A DNA stretch of 64,000 nt from contig CAVFXS010000056.1 of assembly GCA_963626805.1 (NCBI GenBank), positions 61,541 to 125,540 of the forward strand, written 5' to 3'. Positions 9,596 to 17,709 of this stretch are shown piece after piece. A model generated the notes under the pieces. That model saw only the letters and a program-made list of their open reading frames with translations. It was not told the DNA's origin and ran no database searches. Source of the stretch: CAG-632 sp963626805. GTDB lineage: Bacteria; Bacillota; Clostridia; Lachnospirales; Lachnospiraceae. Positions within the stretch are counted from its first letter, which is position 1; each line of letters starts with the position of its first letter. The translations under genes were made by a program, and so were the position numbers.

Positions 9596-10213
9596 TTACA
9601 GAGCCTTAAGCTCTGCCTTCATCTGTTTCATAAATTCTTTATTTTCTTCAATCATGCAGCCCCGTGCCACAATGACAGAATTTACATCTTTTACACACTG
9701 ATCCAGATCATCATTTACGACTATATACTCGTATGATTCCATATTGGCGGATTCTTCTACGGCTCTCTGCATCCGCTTCTCGATCACGACCGCTTCTTCT
9801 GTGCCGCGTCCGACCAGACGGTTCCGAAGCTCTGCTGCACTCGGTGCTGTCAGGAAGATTAAGATTGCATCCGGATACTGCTCCTTGATATTCATGGCAC
9901 CCTGTACCTCAATCTCAAGAATCACATTATGCCCGGCAGCCAGCTCCTTTTCCACAAAGGCACGCGGTGTTCCATAATAATTCTCCACATAAACTGCCCA
10001 TTCAATGAACCCGTTATAATCAATCAGATTCATGAAATCTTCCTTGGTCTTAAAATAATATTCTCTGCCGTCTACTTCCCCTTCCCGTGGTGCTCTGGTT
10101 GTTGCCGAAATAGACAGACTGTATCCGTAATCCTGAACCAGTCGTTTTACTACGGTTCCTTTTCCAACACCGGAGAATCCGGATATTACGATTAAAAATC
10201 CCCTTTTGTCCAT
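9596..10213 (-). CDS. gmk: Guanylate kinase
   Basis: Phosphorylates GMP to GDP using ATP. The P-loop GFSGVGKGT is at residues 11-19, and the GMP-binding segment TRAPREGEVDGREYYF follows, with REYYF typical of the family. Length 205 is normal. It follows yicC by 14 bases. In Bacillus a remA gene often lies between yicC and gmk; no such gene fits in this gap. Confidence 0.97.
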   Translation of the reverse strand: MDKRGFLIVISGFSGVGKGTVVKRLVQDYGYSLSISATTRAPREGEVDGREYYFKTKEDFMNLIDYNGFIEWAVYVENYYGTPRAFVEKELAAGHNVILEIEVQGAMNIKEQYPDAILIFLTAPSAAELRNRLVGRGTEEAVVIEKRMQRAVEESANMESYEYIVVNDDLDQCVKDVNSVIVARGCMIEENKEFMKQMKAELKAL

Positions 10214-10227
10214 ATGCTCACCTGGCC

Positions 10228-11106
10228 TTATTCAATATTCTGAATCTGTTCCCGGACCTTCTCAATCTCGGTCTTTAAATCTATTGCTGTATTGGAAATA
10301 TCCAGGGAATTTGCCTTCGACAGAATCGTATTTGCCTCCCGGTTCATCTCCTGTGCTATAAAATCCAGCTTTCGTCCGACGCTTCCGCCACCGGATAAAA
10401 TCTCCTTCGTACTGTTAATATGACTTCTCAGCCGGACTGTTTCCTCATCCACGCAGATCTTATCCGCATAGATCACCACCTCAGCTGCTATTCTAGACTC
10501 ATCTATATTACTGCCGTCTAACAGCTCTTGAACCTTCGCCTCCAGCTTCTCCCTATACTGCTGTACCAGCTTCGGTGACTCCTGTTCAATATGGTCTACC
10601 ATAACCAGCATACTATTTAACTTGCCGATCAGATCCTCCTTCAGATGTTCCCCTTCTATCTGTCTGGTCTGGACGAATTTCTCTGCTGTCTTCCGGAGTC
10701 CAGCCTCCAGAATCTCCCAGAGTGTATCCTCATCTAAGTTCTGTTCCTCTCTGACCAACACATCCGGCATTCCTGCCAATCTCGTAACCGTAATATCATC
10801 CCGTACTCCGAATTGAGACTCAATCTGTCTGAAATAATCCAAATATGTCTTTGCTATCTCCGGATTATATTTAATGCACACATCCGATTCCCGATAGTCC
10901 TCATATGTGATAAAGATATCAACCTTTCCCCGATTAATATATTCTTTCAACAAAGTCCGGATCCCTGCTTCAAAAAAATTCAGCTTCTTCGGCATCTTAA
11001 TACTGAACTCACTGTATCTGTGATTAACAGCCTTCATCTCGACTGTTAACTTATATCCTTCTGTCACTGTTTCGCTTCTTCCGAAGCCAGTCATGCTGCG
11101 AATCAT
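10228..11106 (-). CDS. YicC/YloC-family endoribonuclease
   Basis: The family signature MIRSMTGFGRSE is at the N-terminus, and the C-terminal domain contains FIAQEMNREANTILSKA, the most conserved YicC block. Family members act as endoribonucleases in RNA turnover. The ATG at 11104-11106 is preferred: AAAGG lies 8 bases upstream, whereas the in-frame GTG at 11115 overlaps that box. This gives 292 residues. It is the first gene of the yicC-gmk-rpoZ-murE-priA operon. Confidence 0.92.
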   Translation of the reverse strand: MIRSMTGFGRSETVTEGYKLTVEMKAVNHRYSEFSIKMPKKLNFFEAGIRTLLKEYINRGKVDIFITYEDYRESDVCIKYNPEIAKTYLDYFRQIESQFGVRDDITVTRLAGMPDVLVREEQNLDEDTLWEILEAGLRKTAEKFVQTRQIEGEHLKEDLIGKLNSMLVMVDHIEQESPKLVQQYREKLEAKVQELLDGSNIDESRIAAEVVIYADKICVDEETVRLRSHINSTKEILSGGGSVGRKLDFIAQEMNREANTILSKANSLDISNTAIDLKTEIEKVREQIQNIE

Positions 11107-11144
11107 AAATTTCACCTTTTCTTATGTTTCTTACAATCCAATCT

Positions 11145-11174
11145 ATTATAAAGTAATATGCTTGCAAAAGTCAA
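11145..11174 (-). promoter_or_regulatory. Sigma-A promoter for yicC-gmk-rpoZ-murE-priA
   Basis: TTGACT (11169-11174) and TATAAT (11145-11150) on the minus strand are separated by 18 bases. The -35 box overlaps the end of rqcH. No hairpin terminator was seen after rqcH, so read-through is also possible. Confidence 0.65.
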
Positions 11175-12922
11175 TGGTCAACCTCTTTTATTCCACGGAT
11201 ATCCGGAGAAATGCTCATGGAATAATTCGTATGATAGATTACAAATCCGGGTGCCCCGCCCGGTGTCTTCTTCAGATTGGAGCGCTTGGTATAATCAATC
11301 TCTACCTTGGAACCACTCTTTGCTGACGAATAGTAAGCAGCCAGTCTTGCCGCTTCCTCATAGGTACGATCCGGCAGATCCTGTTGCCCCTCCGTCTTTA
11401 CGATCACATGGGAACCCGGTGCTTGCTTTACATGGAACCAGAGATCATTTCCGTTTGCAAGCTTAAAGGTCAGTTCTTCGTTCTGATAATTATTCTTACC
11501 TACATACATATGAAATCCATCGGAGGATATATAATGTAGCGGCTTACTCTTCTCCTGCTTCTCTTTCCTGCGTCCGCCGCCCTTTTGCTTTATATAGCCG
11601 TAATCCGTTAGTTCCCGCTTAATATCAGCCAGATCAGACTCCTCCTGTGCCAGATCCAGTGCCGTCTGGATAGATCTTAAATGCTCTAACTCCCGGCCGG
11701 TCTCTTTTACCTGCTCCGTCAATGCCTCATAGGTACGCTTTAATTTATTATATCTGGCAAAATATCGCCTGGAATTCTCTCCCGGTGTCAGCAATGGATC
11801 TAAGGGTATCGTGATCTCCTCATTGGTATAATAATTTAATGCCTGAAATTCTTTTGCTTCCGGCTCGATTCCATATCCATACGTATTGATCAGCTCTCCG
11901 TAGATGCGATATCTATCCCGTTTCTCCGTATTCTTCAACTGGCTGCACTGCAGGTCGTATTTTTTTGCAGTCCGTTCAATGGCATTATTTACGATCTTTC
12001 TTAAATCCGAGGACTTCTGACGGATCCGGCTGTAGCTGTTCTTTGCTGCATAATAGGTCTGTAAAACCGTGGACATGGAAGCTTCTCTCTCACATACATC
12101 ATCGGCATACATCGTCAGCGGAATACTGCTAAACTCAACCGGGACTCCCTGCTCATCATAATAAATTGCCGGATCAAACATCTCCTGCTGCAATTGTTCC
12201 CTGAACTTCTGTATCACCTGCCAGAGTGCCTCCGTCTGTTCCTCTGTCAGACTGGCAGTGCTCTGATTTCCATCCAGATCTGCCCGGTAGCAGAGCTCAT
12301 TGGCAACCACAGGACTTACACCGGTCAATGATATGTAGATCATCTTCATGAGATTTAAGGGCTTTGGCAGCATCCGACTCCTGTAATAAGTCTCTGTCAG
12401 TTCCAGCGGACTGACCTTTCCCTGATTTGGCGGATATTCATAGCTTCTTCCCGGAAGCACTTCCCGCACGGAGCTCATCTGTGCCCCTACCCGCTTAATA
12501 CTGTCAATGATCGTACCCTGATCATCACAGAAAATGATATTACTGTGCTTTCCCATGATTTCAATGATCAGCTTCTTGGTACAAAGATCTCCCAGCTCAT
12601 CCAGATGCTCAATGGAAAATTCCACGATCCGTTCAAAGCCCGGCTGTCTGATATCCACGATCCTTCCGTTTCCGATATGCTTTCGTAACAGCATGCAGAA
12701 ATTTGGTGCCGTCATTGGATTGTTCCTGCTCTCTGTCGTCAGATATACAAGCGGAAGTGCCGCACTTGCCGACAGTAGCAGCCGGTAATTTCCCTGCGGG
12801 GTCTTTAGCACCAGATTCAGCTCATCCGGCTCCGGCTGGTAGATCTTATAGATCCTGCCGTTCAATATATGCTCCTTCAATTCCTTTATAATGTTTGCGA
12901 TTACAATTCCATCGAACGCCAT
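11171..12922 (-). CDS. rqcH: Ribosome-associated quality control factor RqcH (NFACT family)
   Basis: Homologue of RqcH/FbpA, which binds obstructed 50S subunits and recruits tRNA-Ala to add C-terminal alanine tails. The protein has the NFACT-N start MAFDGIVIANI, the NFCMLLRKHI block, a central coiled coil near residues 280-440, and the C-terminal NFACT-R domain (HMYVGKNNYQNEELTFK, DLWFHVKQAPGSHVI). The DR pair needed for RqcH function in Bacillus is ER here (Glu97-Arg98), a conservative change. Older annotations call it fibronectin-binding protein. It stands alone between glgA and yicC. Confidence 0.93.
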   Translation of the reverse strand: MAFDGIVIANIIKELKEHILNGRIYKIYQPEPDELNLVLKTPQGNYRLLLSASAALPLVYLTTESRNNPMTAPNFCMLLRKHIGNGRIVDIRQPGFERIVEFSIEHLDELGDLCTKKLIIEIMGKHSNIIFCDDQGTIIDSIKRVGAQMSSVREVLPGRSYEYPPNQGKVSPLELTETYYRSRMLPKPLNLMKMIYISLTGVSPVVANELCYRADLDGNQSTASLTEEQTEALWQVIQKFREQLQQEMFDPAIYYDEQGVPVEFSSIPLTMYADDVCEREASMSTVLQTYYAAKNSYSRIRQKSSDLRKIVNNAIERTAKKYDLQCSQLKNTEKRDRYRIYGELINTYGYGIEPEAKEFQALNYYTNEEITIPLDPLLTPGENSRRYFARYNKLKRTYEALTEQVKETGRELEHLRSIQTALDLAQEESDLADIKRELTDYGYIKQKGGGRRKEKQEKSKPLHYISSDGFHMYVGKNNYQNEELTFKLANGNDLWFHVKQAPGSHVIVKTEGQQDLPDRTYEEAARLAAYYSSAKSGSKVEIDYTKRSNLKKTPGGAPGFVIYHTNYSMSISPDIRGIKEVDH

Positions 12923-12959
12923 TCCTTCTCACCTTATCTACTGTCGTTCCCTTTAAGCG

Positions 12960-13013
12960 AAAAAAGCGGTGCGAACCCTGAAACTACCTGATAGTATCGC
13001 CGCCCCGCACCGC
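12960..13013 (-). terminator. Intrinsic terminator downstream of glgA
   Basis: The arms GCGGTGCG and CGCACCGC (12966-12973 and 13006-13013) pair across a 32-base loop and are followed on the minus strand by six T residues (12960-12965). It lies 43 bases after the glgA stop and insulates rqcH. Confidence 0.75.
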
Positions 13014-13055
13014 ATTGTTCTTATAATTCCCACTACCTATAAGCTGCTATCGCAC

Positions 13056-14492
13056 CTATACGCAATTATATAACTCCTGATATTTCTCCGCGGACTTCTG
13101 CCATGAATAATCTGCCTGCATTGCACGTTCCATAATACCATACCAGCTCTGCTTATCATTATAATAAACTTCCTTGGCATAATTGATCGTATTCAGCATC
13201 TCATGTGCATTGTAGTTCCGGAAACTGAATCCGTTACCGGTCTTCTCATACTCATTGTATGGTTGCACAGTATCCTTCAGACCACCCGTCTCACGAACAA
13301 GCGGAACGGTACCGTAACGCAGTGCCATCAGCTGCGTCAGACCGCACGGTTCAAATCTGGATGGTACCAGCATCACATCACAGCCTGCATACATCTTATG
13401 AGATCTCTCATCAGAATAGTAAATATTTGCGGATACCTTATATGGATGAATGCCCTGATAATACCGGAACATATCCTCATATCTCTGCTCCCCGGTACCT
13501 AATACAACAAACTGTACACCATCCTGGCAAATCTCATTCATCACACAATCAACCAGATCCAGTCCCTTCTGATCAGTCAGTCTGGAAATAATACCGATTA
13601 CAAACTGCTTATCATCAACCGGAAGACCAAACTCTTCCTGCATCTTACGCTTGTTCTCTGCCTTGGCCTTCTTATATGCCTTCAAAGAGTAATTCTTATA
13701 GATCATCGGATCCCGTTCCGGATTATATACATCATAATCAATCCCGTTTACTATGCCCCATAAATCATTATGTCTTGCAGAAAGCAGCCCTTCCAGACCT
13801 TCTCCATATTCCTGTGTCTGGATTTCTCCGGCATACGTATTGCTGACAGTTGTGATCTTGTCTGCATAGACCAGACCACCCTTTAACATACTGGCATTGG
13901 CCTTAAACTCCAGCTTATCCGGTGTAAATACAAATGACGGAAGTCCCGAAAATGCCTGAATGGTCTTAATATCCCAGTTGCCCTGAAACTTCAGGTTATG
14001 AATTGTCATAATAGACTTGATTCCCTGATAGAACGGATTACCCGCAAATAGGGTCTTTAAGTATACCGGCACCAGTCCTGACTGCCAGTCATGACAGTGA
14101 ATGATGTCCGGACAGAAACCGATTACCGGCAGAATCGATAATGCTGCCTTTGAAAAAAATGTAAACTTCTCAATGTCCCATTTCACATCGCCATATGGTG
14201 CAAATCCGTTAAAATAATACTCATTATCAATAAAATATACCGGTACACCTTCATATTCCAGATACATAACACCTACGTACTGCTGTCTCCAGCCGATATC
14301 CATCTGAAAATGAGTCAGATACTTCATCTTCTCACGATACTTCGGTGGAATACATAAATAATTCGGAATAATGATACGTACATCATACTCATTCCGGTTG
14401 AACATCTTCGGTAATGTCCCTACTACATCTGCAAGTCCACCAGTCTTAATAAAAGGCACACACTCTGATGCAATATAAGCAACTTTTTTCAT
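13056..14492 (-). CDS. glgA: Glycogen synthase (ADP-glucose dependent)
   Basis: GT5-family glucosyltransferase that extends alpha-1,4-glucan from ADP-glucose. The N-terminal ADP-glucose binding motif KTGGLADVVGTLPK is present. Other GT5 blocks are HCHDWQSGLVPVY, the C-terminal nucleotide-binding GIISRLTDQKGLDLV, and SRFEPCGLTQLMALRYGTVP with the catalytic Glu. Length 478 matches the family. No other glg gene lies in the window. It is a single-gene unit, with an extended -10 promoter upstream and a terminator downstream. Its place directly after the spo0A pair may hint at carbon storage before sporulation, which is inference. Confidence 0.96.
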   Translation of the reverse strand: MKKVAYIASECVPFIKTGGLADVVGTLPKMFNRNEYDVRIIIPNYLCIPPKYREKMKYLTHFQMDIGWRQQYVGVMYLEYEGVPVYFIDNEYYFNGFAPYGDVKWDIEKFTFFSKAALSILPVIGFCPDIIHCHDWQSGLVPVYLKTLFAGNPFYQGIKSIMTIHNLKFQGNWDIKTIQAFSGLPSFVFTPDKLEFKANASMLKGGLVYADKITTVSNTYAGEIQTQEYGEGLEGLLSARHNDLWGIVNGIDYDVYNPERDPMIYKNYSLKAYKKAKAENKRKMQEEFGLPVDDKQFVIGIISRLTDQKGLDLVDCVMNEICQDGVQFVVLGTGEQRYEDMFRYYQGIHPYKVSANIYYSDERSHKMYAGCDVMLVPSRFEPCGLTQLMALRYGTVPLVRETGGLKDTVQPYNEYEKTGNGFSFRNYNAHEMLNTINYAKEVYYNDKQSWYGIMERAMQADYSWQKSAEKYQELYNCV

Positions 14493-14543
14493 GCCAATAA
14501 CCCTCCCGTGTTCCTTATTCGGAAATAATAAATGAATAAGAAA

Positions 14544-14552
14544 ATTATAGCA
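14544..14552 (-). promoter_or_regulatory. Extended -10 promoter for glgA
   Basis: The minus strand reads TGCTATAAT with the perfect -10 at 14544-14549; the -35 position is poor (TTCCAT). A short hairpin with CTTATTC/GAATAAG arms follows in the leader at 14514-14540. Confidence 0.5.
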
Positions 14553-14584
14553 TACTTCCCGGGTAAATGGAACTATATTTTTTT

Positions 14585-15397
14585 CTATAATTCATACTCC
14601 AGACGAAGTTTATCGGCAATCAAAGCTACAAATTCCGAGTTGGTCGGTTTCCCTTTTCCGGCATGGATCGTATATCCGAACAGTTCCTGTATGACATCCA
14701 TTTTTCCTCTGCTCCATGCCACCTCGATAGCATGCCGGATGGCACGTTCCACACTGGAGGAGGTCGTCTTATACTTTTTGGCAATAGTCGGATATAACAG
14801 CTTGGTAATATAATTTAACATATTCGGATCCTCTACCGCCATCATAATTCCCTCGCGGATATACTGATAACCCTTAATATGTGCCGGTATCCCAATCTCT
14901 CTTATGATCTCCGTCACCTCGCTCTCCAGATTTCGTTCCTTAAGCAAGGGCACCAGTTCTTCTCCAAGCTCCACAATCCTTTCTTCACGAATCTCTTCTT
15001 CTGTGTTTAAGATTTGTTTCATTCTCCTTCTCAGGATCTGATTGTCAAATGGCTTCAGCATATAGTAGGATGCTCCCATCATAAATGCAGTCTCAATCAC
15101 GCTCTCAGTACCAATTGTAGTCAGCAGGATATACCGGGTCTGTATCTCCGGATGTTCCTCCCGTATTCTCCGCATCAACTCTATTCCGTCTATGTGGCTC
15201 AGCAAAGCATCCAATACTACCAGATCCGGCTTCTGCCTGATGATTGCAGCCATTAATTCGTCGCCATCCAGGTATTTTCCAACAATCTCCATGCTTCCAT
15301 CTCTGGAAACAAAATCATATCTGCTCAACTCCTGAATTAAATCCTGATCAGCTGCCATGACTGTCATTTTCTTTCCCTTTTCCATACTTTTCCCCAT
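14585..15397 (-). CDS. Spo0A-family response regulator, second tandem copy
   Basis: A receiver domain joined to a Spo0A C-terminal DNA-binding domain. Counting from the likely start MEKGKK (ATG ending at 15385; MGKS at 15397 also possible), the phosphoacceptor is Asp59 (VVLD), Thr89/90 (LLTT) and Lys111 (LKPFD) are kept. Of the acidic pair one Asp remains (AADQD) and the usual MPHLDG reads LSHIDG. The effector domain is complete: GIPAHIKGYQYI, VERAIRHAIEVAWSRG and PTNSEFVALIADKLRL. The arginine usually just before VER is serine. It follows the other copy by 45 bases, with no promoter seen between them, so the two are probably one transcript. Which copy is the functional orthologue of spo0A cannot be settled here. 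Confidence 0.9.
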   Translation of the reverse strand: MGKSMEKGKKMTVMAADQDLIQELSRYDFVSRDGSMEIVGKYLDGDELMAAIIRQKPDLVVLDALLSHIDGIELMRRIREEHPEIQTRYILLTTIGTESVIETAFMMGASYYMLKPFDNQILRRRMKQILNTEEEIREERIVELGEELVPLLKERNLESEVTEIIREIGIPAHIKGYQYIREGIMMAVEDPNMLNYITKLLYPTIAKKYKTTSSSVERAIRHAIEVAWSRGKMDVIQELFGYTIHAGKGKPTNSEFVALIADKLRLEYEL

Positions 15398-15442
15398 CTT
15401 TCCTGTCTTTTCATATTCTATCTGTAACGGTCTGTTTTTCTT

Positions 15443-16240
15443 TTATGCGCTCTTCATCTTCTGATCCAGACGTATCTTGTCTGCAATTAACGCAATAAAT
15501 TCTGAATTGGTCGGTTTTCCCTTTCCAGCATGAATCGTATATCCGAATAATTCATTGATTGTATCCATATGACCACGTCCCCATGCCACCTCAATGGCAT
15601 GTCGGATAGCACGTTCTACCCTGCTTGGTGTTGTTTCGTATTGTTTGGCAATCTCCGGATATAGCTGTTTGGTAATAGAATTTAATATATCCATATCGGC
15701 AACCGCCATCAGAATCGCACTTCGCAGATACTGATAACCCTTAATATGTGCCGGCACTCCGATATCGTGGATGATATCCGTAACCACCAGCTCCAGTTTG
15801 TCCTCTGCCGGGGCAACTGTGATTGCCGCACTCTGGATCGCTCCCCATCTGGCCGCTTTTCTTCCGCTGTTTAATATCTGGATCGCATGCTTTAATTCTG
15901 CCTGTGTATAACTCTGCCCGACGCCTATCACGGTCTGTTTTTCTGCTGCCATCCGAAACATGCATTCCTGCCCCCGCATCATGCCGATAATATATTTCGG
16001 ACGTCCCTCTCTTCCGGACTGATATTCCACCTGTTCCATGATTCCCACACCATCTAGATGCGGCATGATCAGATCCAGCACGACCACCTCCGGTTTTCGG
16101 TCACGAATCATTGTCACAGCCTCTTTCCCATCCTGTGCCGTCCCTACAATTTGTACCCGTTCCTCCTCATTTAGGGATTGCTGAATCTTATAAAGTGCCG
16201 TCTTATCATGATTTACAATTGCTATTTTTATGTCGTTCAT
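15443..16240 (-). CDS. spo0A: Spo0A-family response regulator, first tandem copy, degenerate receiver
   Basis: A 265-residue Spo0A homologue. Asp56 in VVVLDLIMPHLDG aligns with the phosphorylated Asp of Bacillus Spo0A. However, the acidic pocket pair is Asn10-His11, the switch threonine is replaced by Met (IIGMMRG, about 87), and the conserved lysine of LKPFD is lost (VIGVGQSY). The C-terminal domain is fully conserved, including VPAHIKGYQYL, SRVERAIRHAIEVAWGRG and KPTNSEFIALIADKIRL. So DNA binding should be normal while phosphorylation may be altered. The start is fixed by GGAGG 6 bases upstream of the ATG. Gene order (spoIVB side upstream) is the classical spo0A position, though metB and patB intervene. 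Confidence 0.9.
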   Translation of the reverse strand: MNDIKIAIVNHDKTALYKIQQSLNEEERVQIVGTAQDGKEAVTMIRDRKPEVVVLDLIMPHLDGVGIMEQVEYQSGREGRPKYIIGMMRGQECMFRMAAEKQTVIGVGQSYTQAELKHAIQILNSGRKAARWGAIQSAAITVAPAEDKLELVVTDIIHDIGVPAHIKGYQYLRSAILMAVADMDILNSITKQLYPEIAKQYETTPSRVERAIRHAIEVAWGRGHMDTINELFGYTIHAGKGKPTNSEFIALIADKIRLDQKMKSA

Positions 16241-16259
16241 GGCTCGCCTCCTGTACTTT

Positions 16260-16412
16260 TTACTCCCTATTTGTTGTTTCCTTTGAAATTATAGTAGAAT
16301 TAAAAATAAGTGAAAAGGGGGTATTCTCCGCAATTATTGACAGGATAAAAACAAAGCGGCAGAAGTTCGTATAATTCACATGTATTTCGAGGTTTTTTCC
16401 GTTTGATTTCAT
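16260..16412 (-). CDS. Possible 50-residue leader peptide upstream of spo0A
   Basis: An ATG at 16412 has an AAAGGAG box 9 bases upstream and opens a 50-codon frame with a hydrophobic middle (FCRFVFILSII), ending 19 bases before the spo0A start. No family is recognised. The spo0A promoter candidate at 16288-16316 lies inside it, so it would be read only from a promoter further upstream. It may be a chance frame. Confidence 0.15.
   Translation of the reverse strand: MKSNGKNLEIHVNYTNFCRFVFILSIIAENTPFSLIFNSTIISKETTNRE
16288..16316 (-). promoter_or_regulatory. Candidate sigma-A promoter for the spo0A pair
   Basis: TTTTCA (16311-16316) and a perfect TATAAT (16288-16293) are 17 bases apart on the minus strand. 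The region 16241-16435 otherwise holds no gene. A near 0A-box (AGTCGAA instead of TGTCGAA) lies at about 16430 on the plus strand. No convincing sigma-H promoter was found. Confidence 0.45.
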
Positions 16413-16435
16413 CGAAGCACGCTCCTTTGTAGTCG

Positions 16436-16464
16436 AAAAAACACATGTTCTTTCAAACATGTGT
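16436..16464 (-). terminator. Intrinsic terminator of the metB-patB unit
   Basis: A perfect 9-bp stem, ACACATGTT with AACATGTGT around a 6-base loop (16441-16464), is followed on the minus strand by TTTTTT. It separates patB from the spo0A pair. Confidence 0.85.
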
Positions 16465-16524
16465 TCGTGTAAATATCTTTTACTTTTTCATATATATGGC
16501 TTTTTACCGGACCGAAATCCGACC

Positions 16525-17709
16525 TTAAAGAGCCTGTACTTGTTCCTCGATTCTGCGCAGTGCCTCTTCCAGAACTCGTCTCGGACATGCCACATTGATC
16601 CGCTGGAAGCCATCTCCGCTCTTTCCGAAAATCTTACCGCTGTCAAGCCAGAGCTTTGCCCGGTTTACGATCAGATCCTCCAGCTCCTCCACACGGAGTC
16701 CGGTCTTTCTGAAATCCAGCCACACCAGATACGTACCCTCATGCTCAACCATTTCCACACCCGGAAGGTGTTTCTCCACATATTCCTTCGTAAACGCAAT
16801 ATTGTCTGCCACATATGCAAGCATTGCCTGATACCATTCTTCTCCCTGCGTATATGCAGTCTCGCAGGCCACCAGTCCAAACGGACTGAGCTGACTGATT
16901 CCGGCTGCATTTACCTGTTGCCGGAACTTATGCCGCAGCTCCCGGTTGGAGATAAAGATATTGGAGAGTAATAAGCCTGCCAGATTGAAGGTCTTGCTCG
17001 GTGCCGTACAGGTGACCGTAATATCCGCATACTCCTTCTTCAGATCCGCAAATACCTGATGCTTTCCCCGGAAAATAAAATCCGAATGAATCTCATCACT
17101 TACTACCGTAACCTGATATTTCAGACAAATATCTCCAAGTCTCGTCAGTTCCTCTGCGGTCCAGACTCTTCCGACCGGATTATGCGGATTGCAGAGGAAA
17201 AACAGCTTAATCTGATTTTCTTTTATCTGATGTTCAAAATCCTCAAAATCAATATGATATTTATGATCCTCGCCGAGCACCAGTGTATTACTGACGATTC
17301 TTCTTCCGTTGTCCTCAATCACCTCAGAAAACGGATAGTAAACCGGCGACTGGATCAGTACTCCGTCTCCCGGCTCCGTATATGCCTTCACTGCCATTGC
17401 CAGAGCAAATACCACACCCGGTGTCTTGATCAGCCATGGCTCCTTTACCTTCCAGTCATGGTGACGCTTCATCCAGTCCCGGACAATTTCAAAATACGGT
17501 GTCTGCGATTCACTGTATCCGAAGATTCCATGTCTTGCACGTTCAGCCAGTGCATCCTCCACATATGAAGAGGTCTTAAAATCCATATCCGCTACCCAGA
17601 GCGGAAGCACATCTTCCGGCATTCCGCGCCGTTTTGCAAAATCATATTTCAGACAATCGGTATTCTTCCGTTCTATAATTGTATCAAAGTCAAGATTTCG
17701 TTCTGCCAT
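16525..17709 (-). CDS. patB: PatB/MalY-type PLP-dependent aminotransferase / cystathionine beta-lyase
   Basis: Fold type I PLP enzyme of the MalY/PatB group, which cleaves cystathionine to homocysteine, pyruvate and ammonia. Diagnostic segments are the N-terminal LPLWVADMDFKTS, CNPHNPVGRVW, the DEIHSDF Asp that contacts the PLP ring nitrogen, and the PLP lysine in TAPSKTFNLAGL. Length 394 is normal. Its start overlaps the 3' end of the upstream PLP enzyme gene by 20 bases. The pair could run the two trans-sulfuration steps towards methionine. PatB or MalY naming is by family only; substrate is not proven. Confidence 0.88.
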   Translation of the reverse strand: MAERNLDFDTIIERKNTDCLKYDFAKRRGMPEDVLPLWVADMDFKTSSYVEDALAERARHGIFGYSESQTPYFEIVRDWMKRHHDWKVKEPWLIKTPGVVFALAMAVKAYTEPGDGVLIQSPVYYPFSEVIEDNGRRIVSNTLVLGEDHKYHIDFEDFEHQIKENQIKLFFLCNPHNPVGRVWTAEELTRLGDICLKYQVTVVSDEIHSDFIFRGKHQVFADLKKEYADITVTCTAPSKTFNLAGLLLSNIFISNRELRHKFRQQVNAAGISQLSPFGLVACETAYTQGEEWYQAMLAYVADNIAFTKEYVEKHLPGVEMVEHEGTYLVWLDFRKTGLRVEELEDLIVNRAKLWLDSGKIFGKSGDGFQRINVACPRRVLEEALRRIEEQVQAL

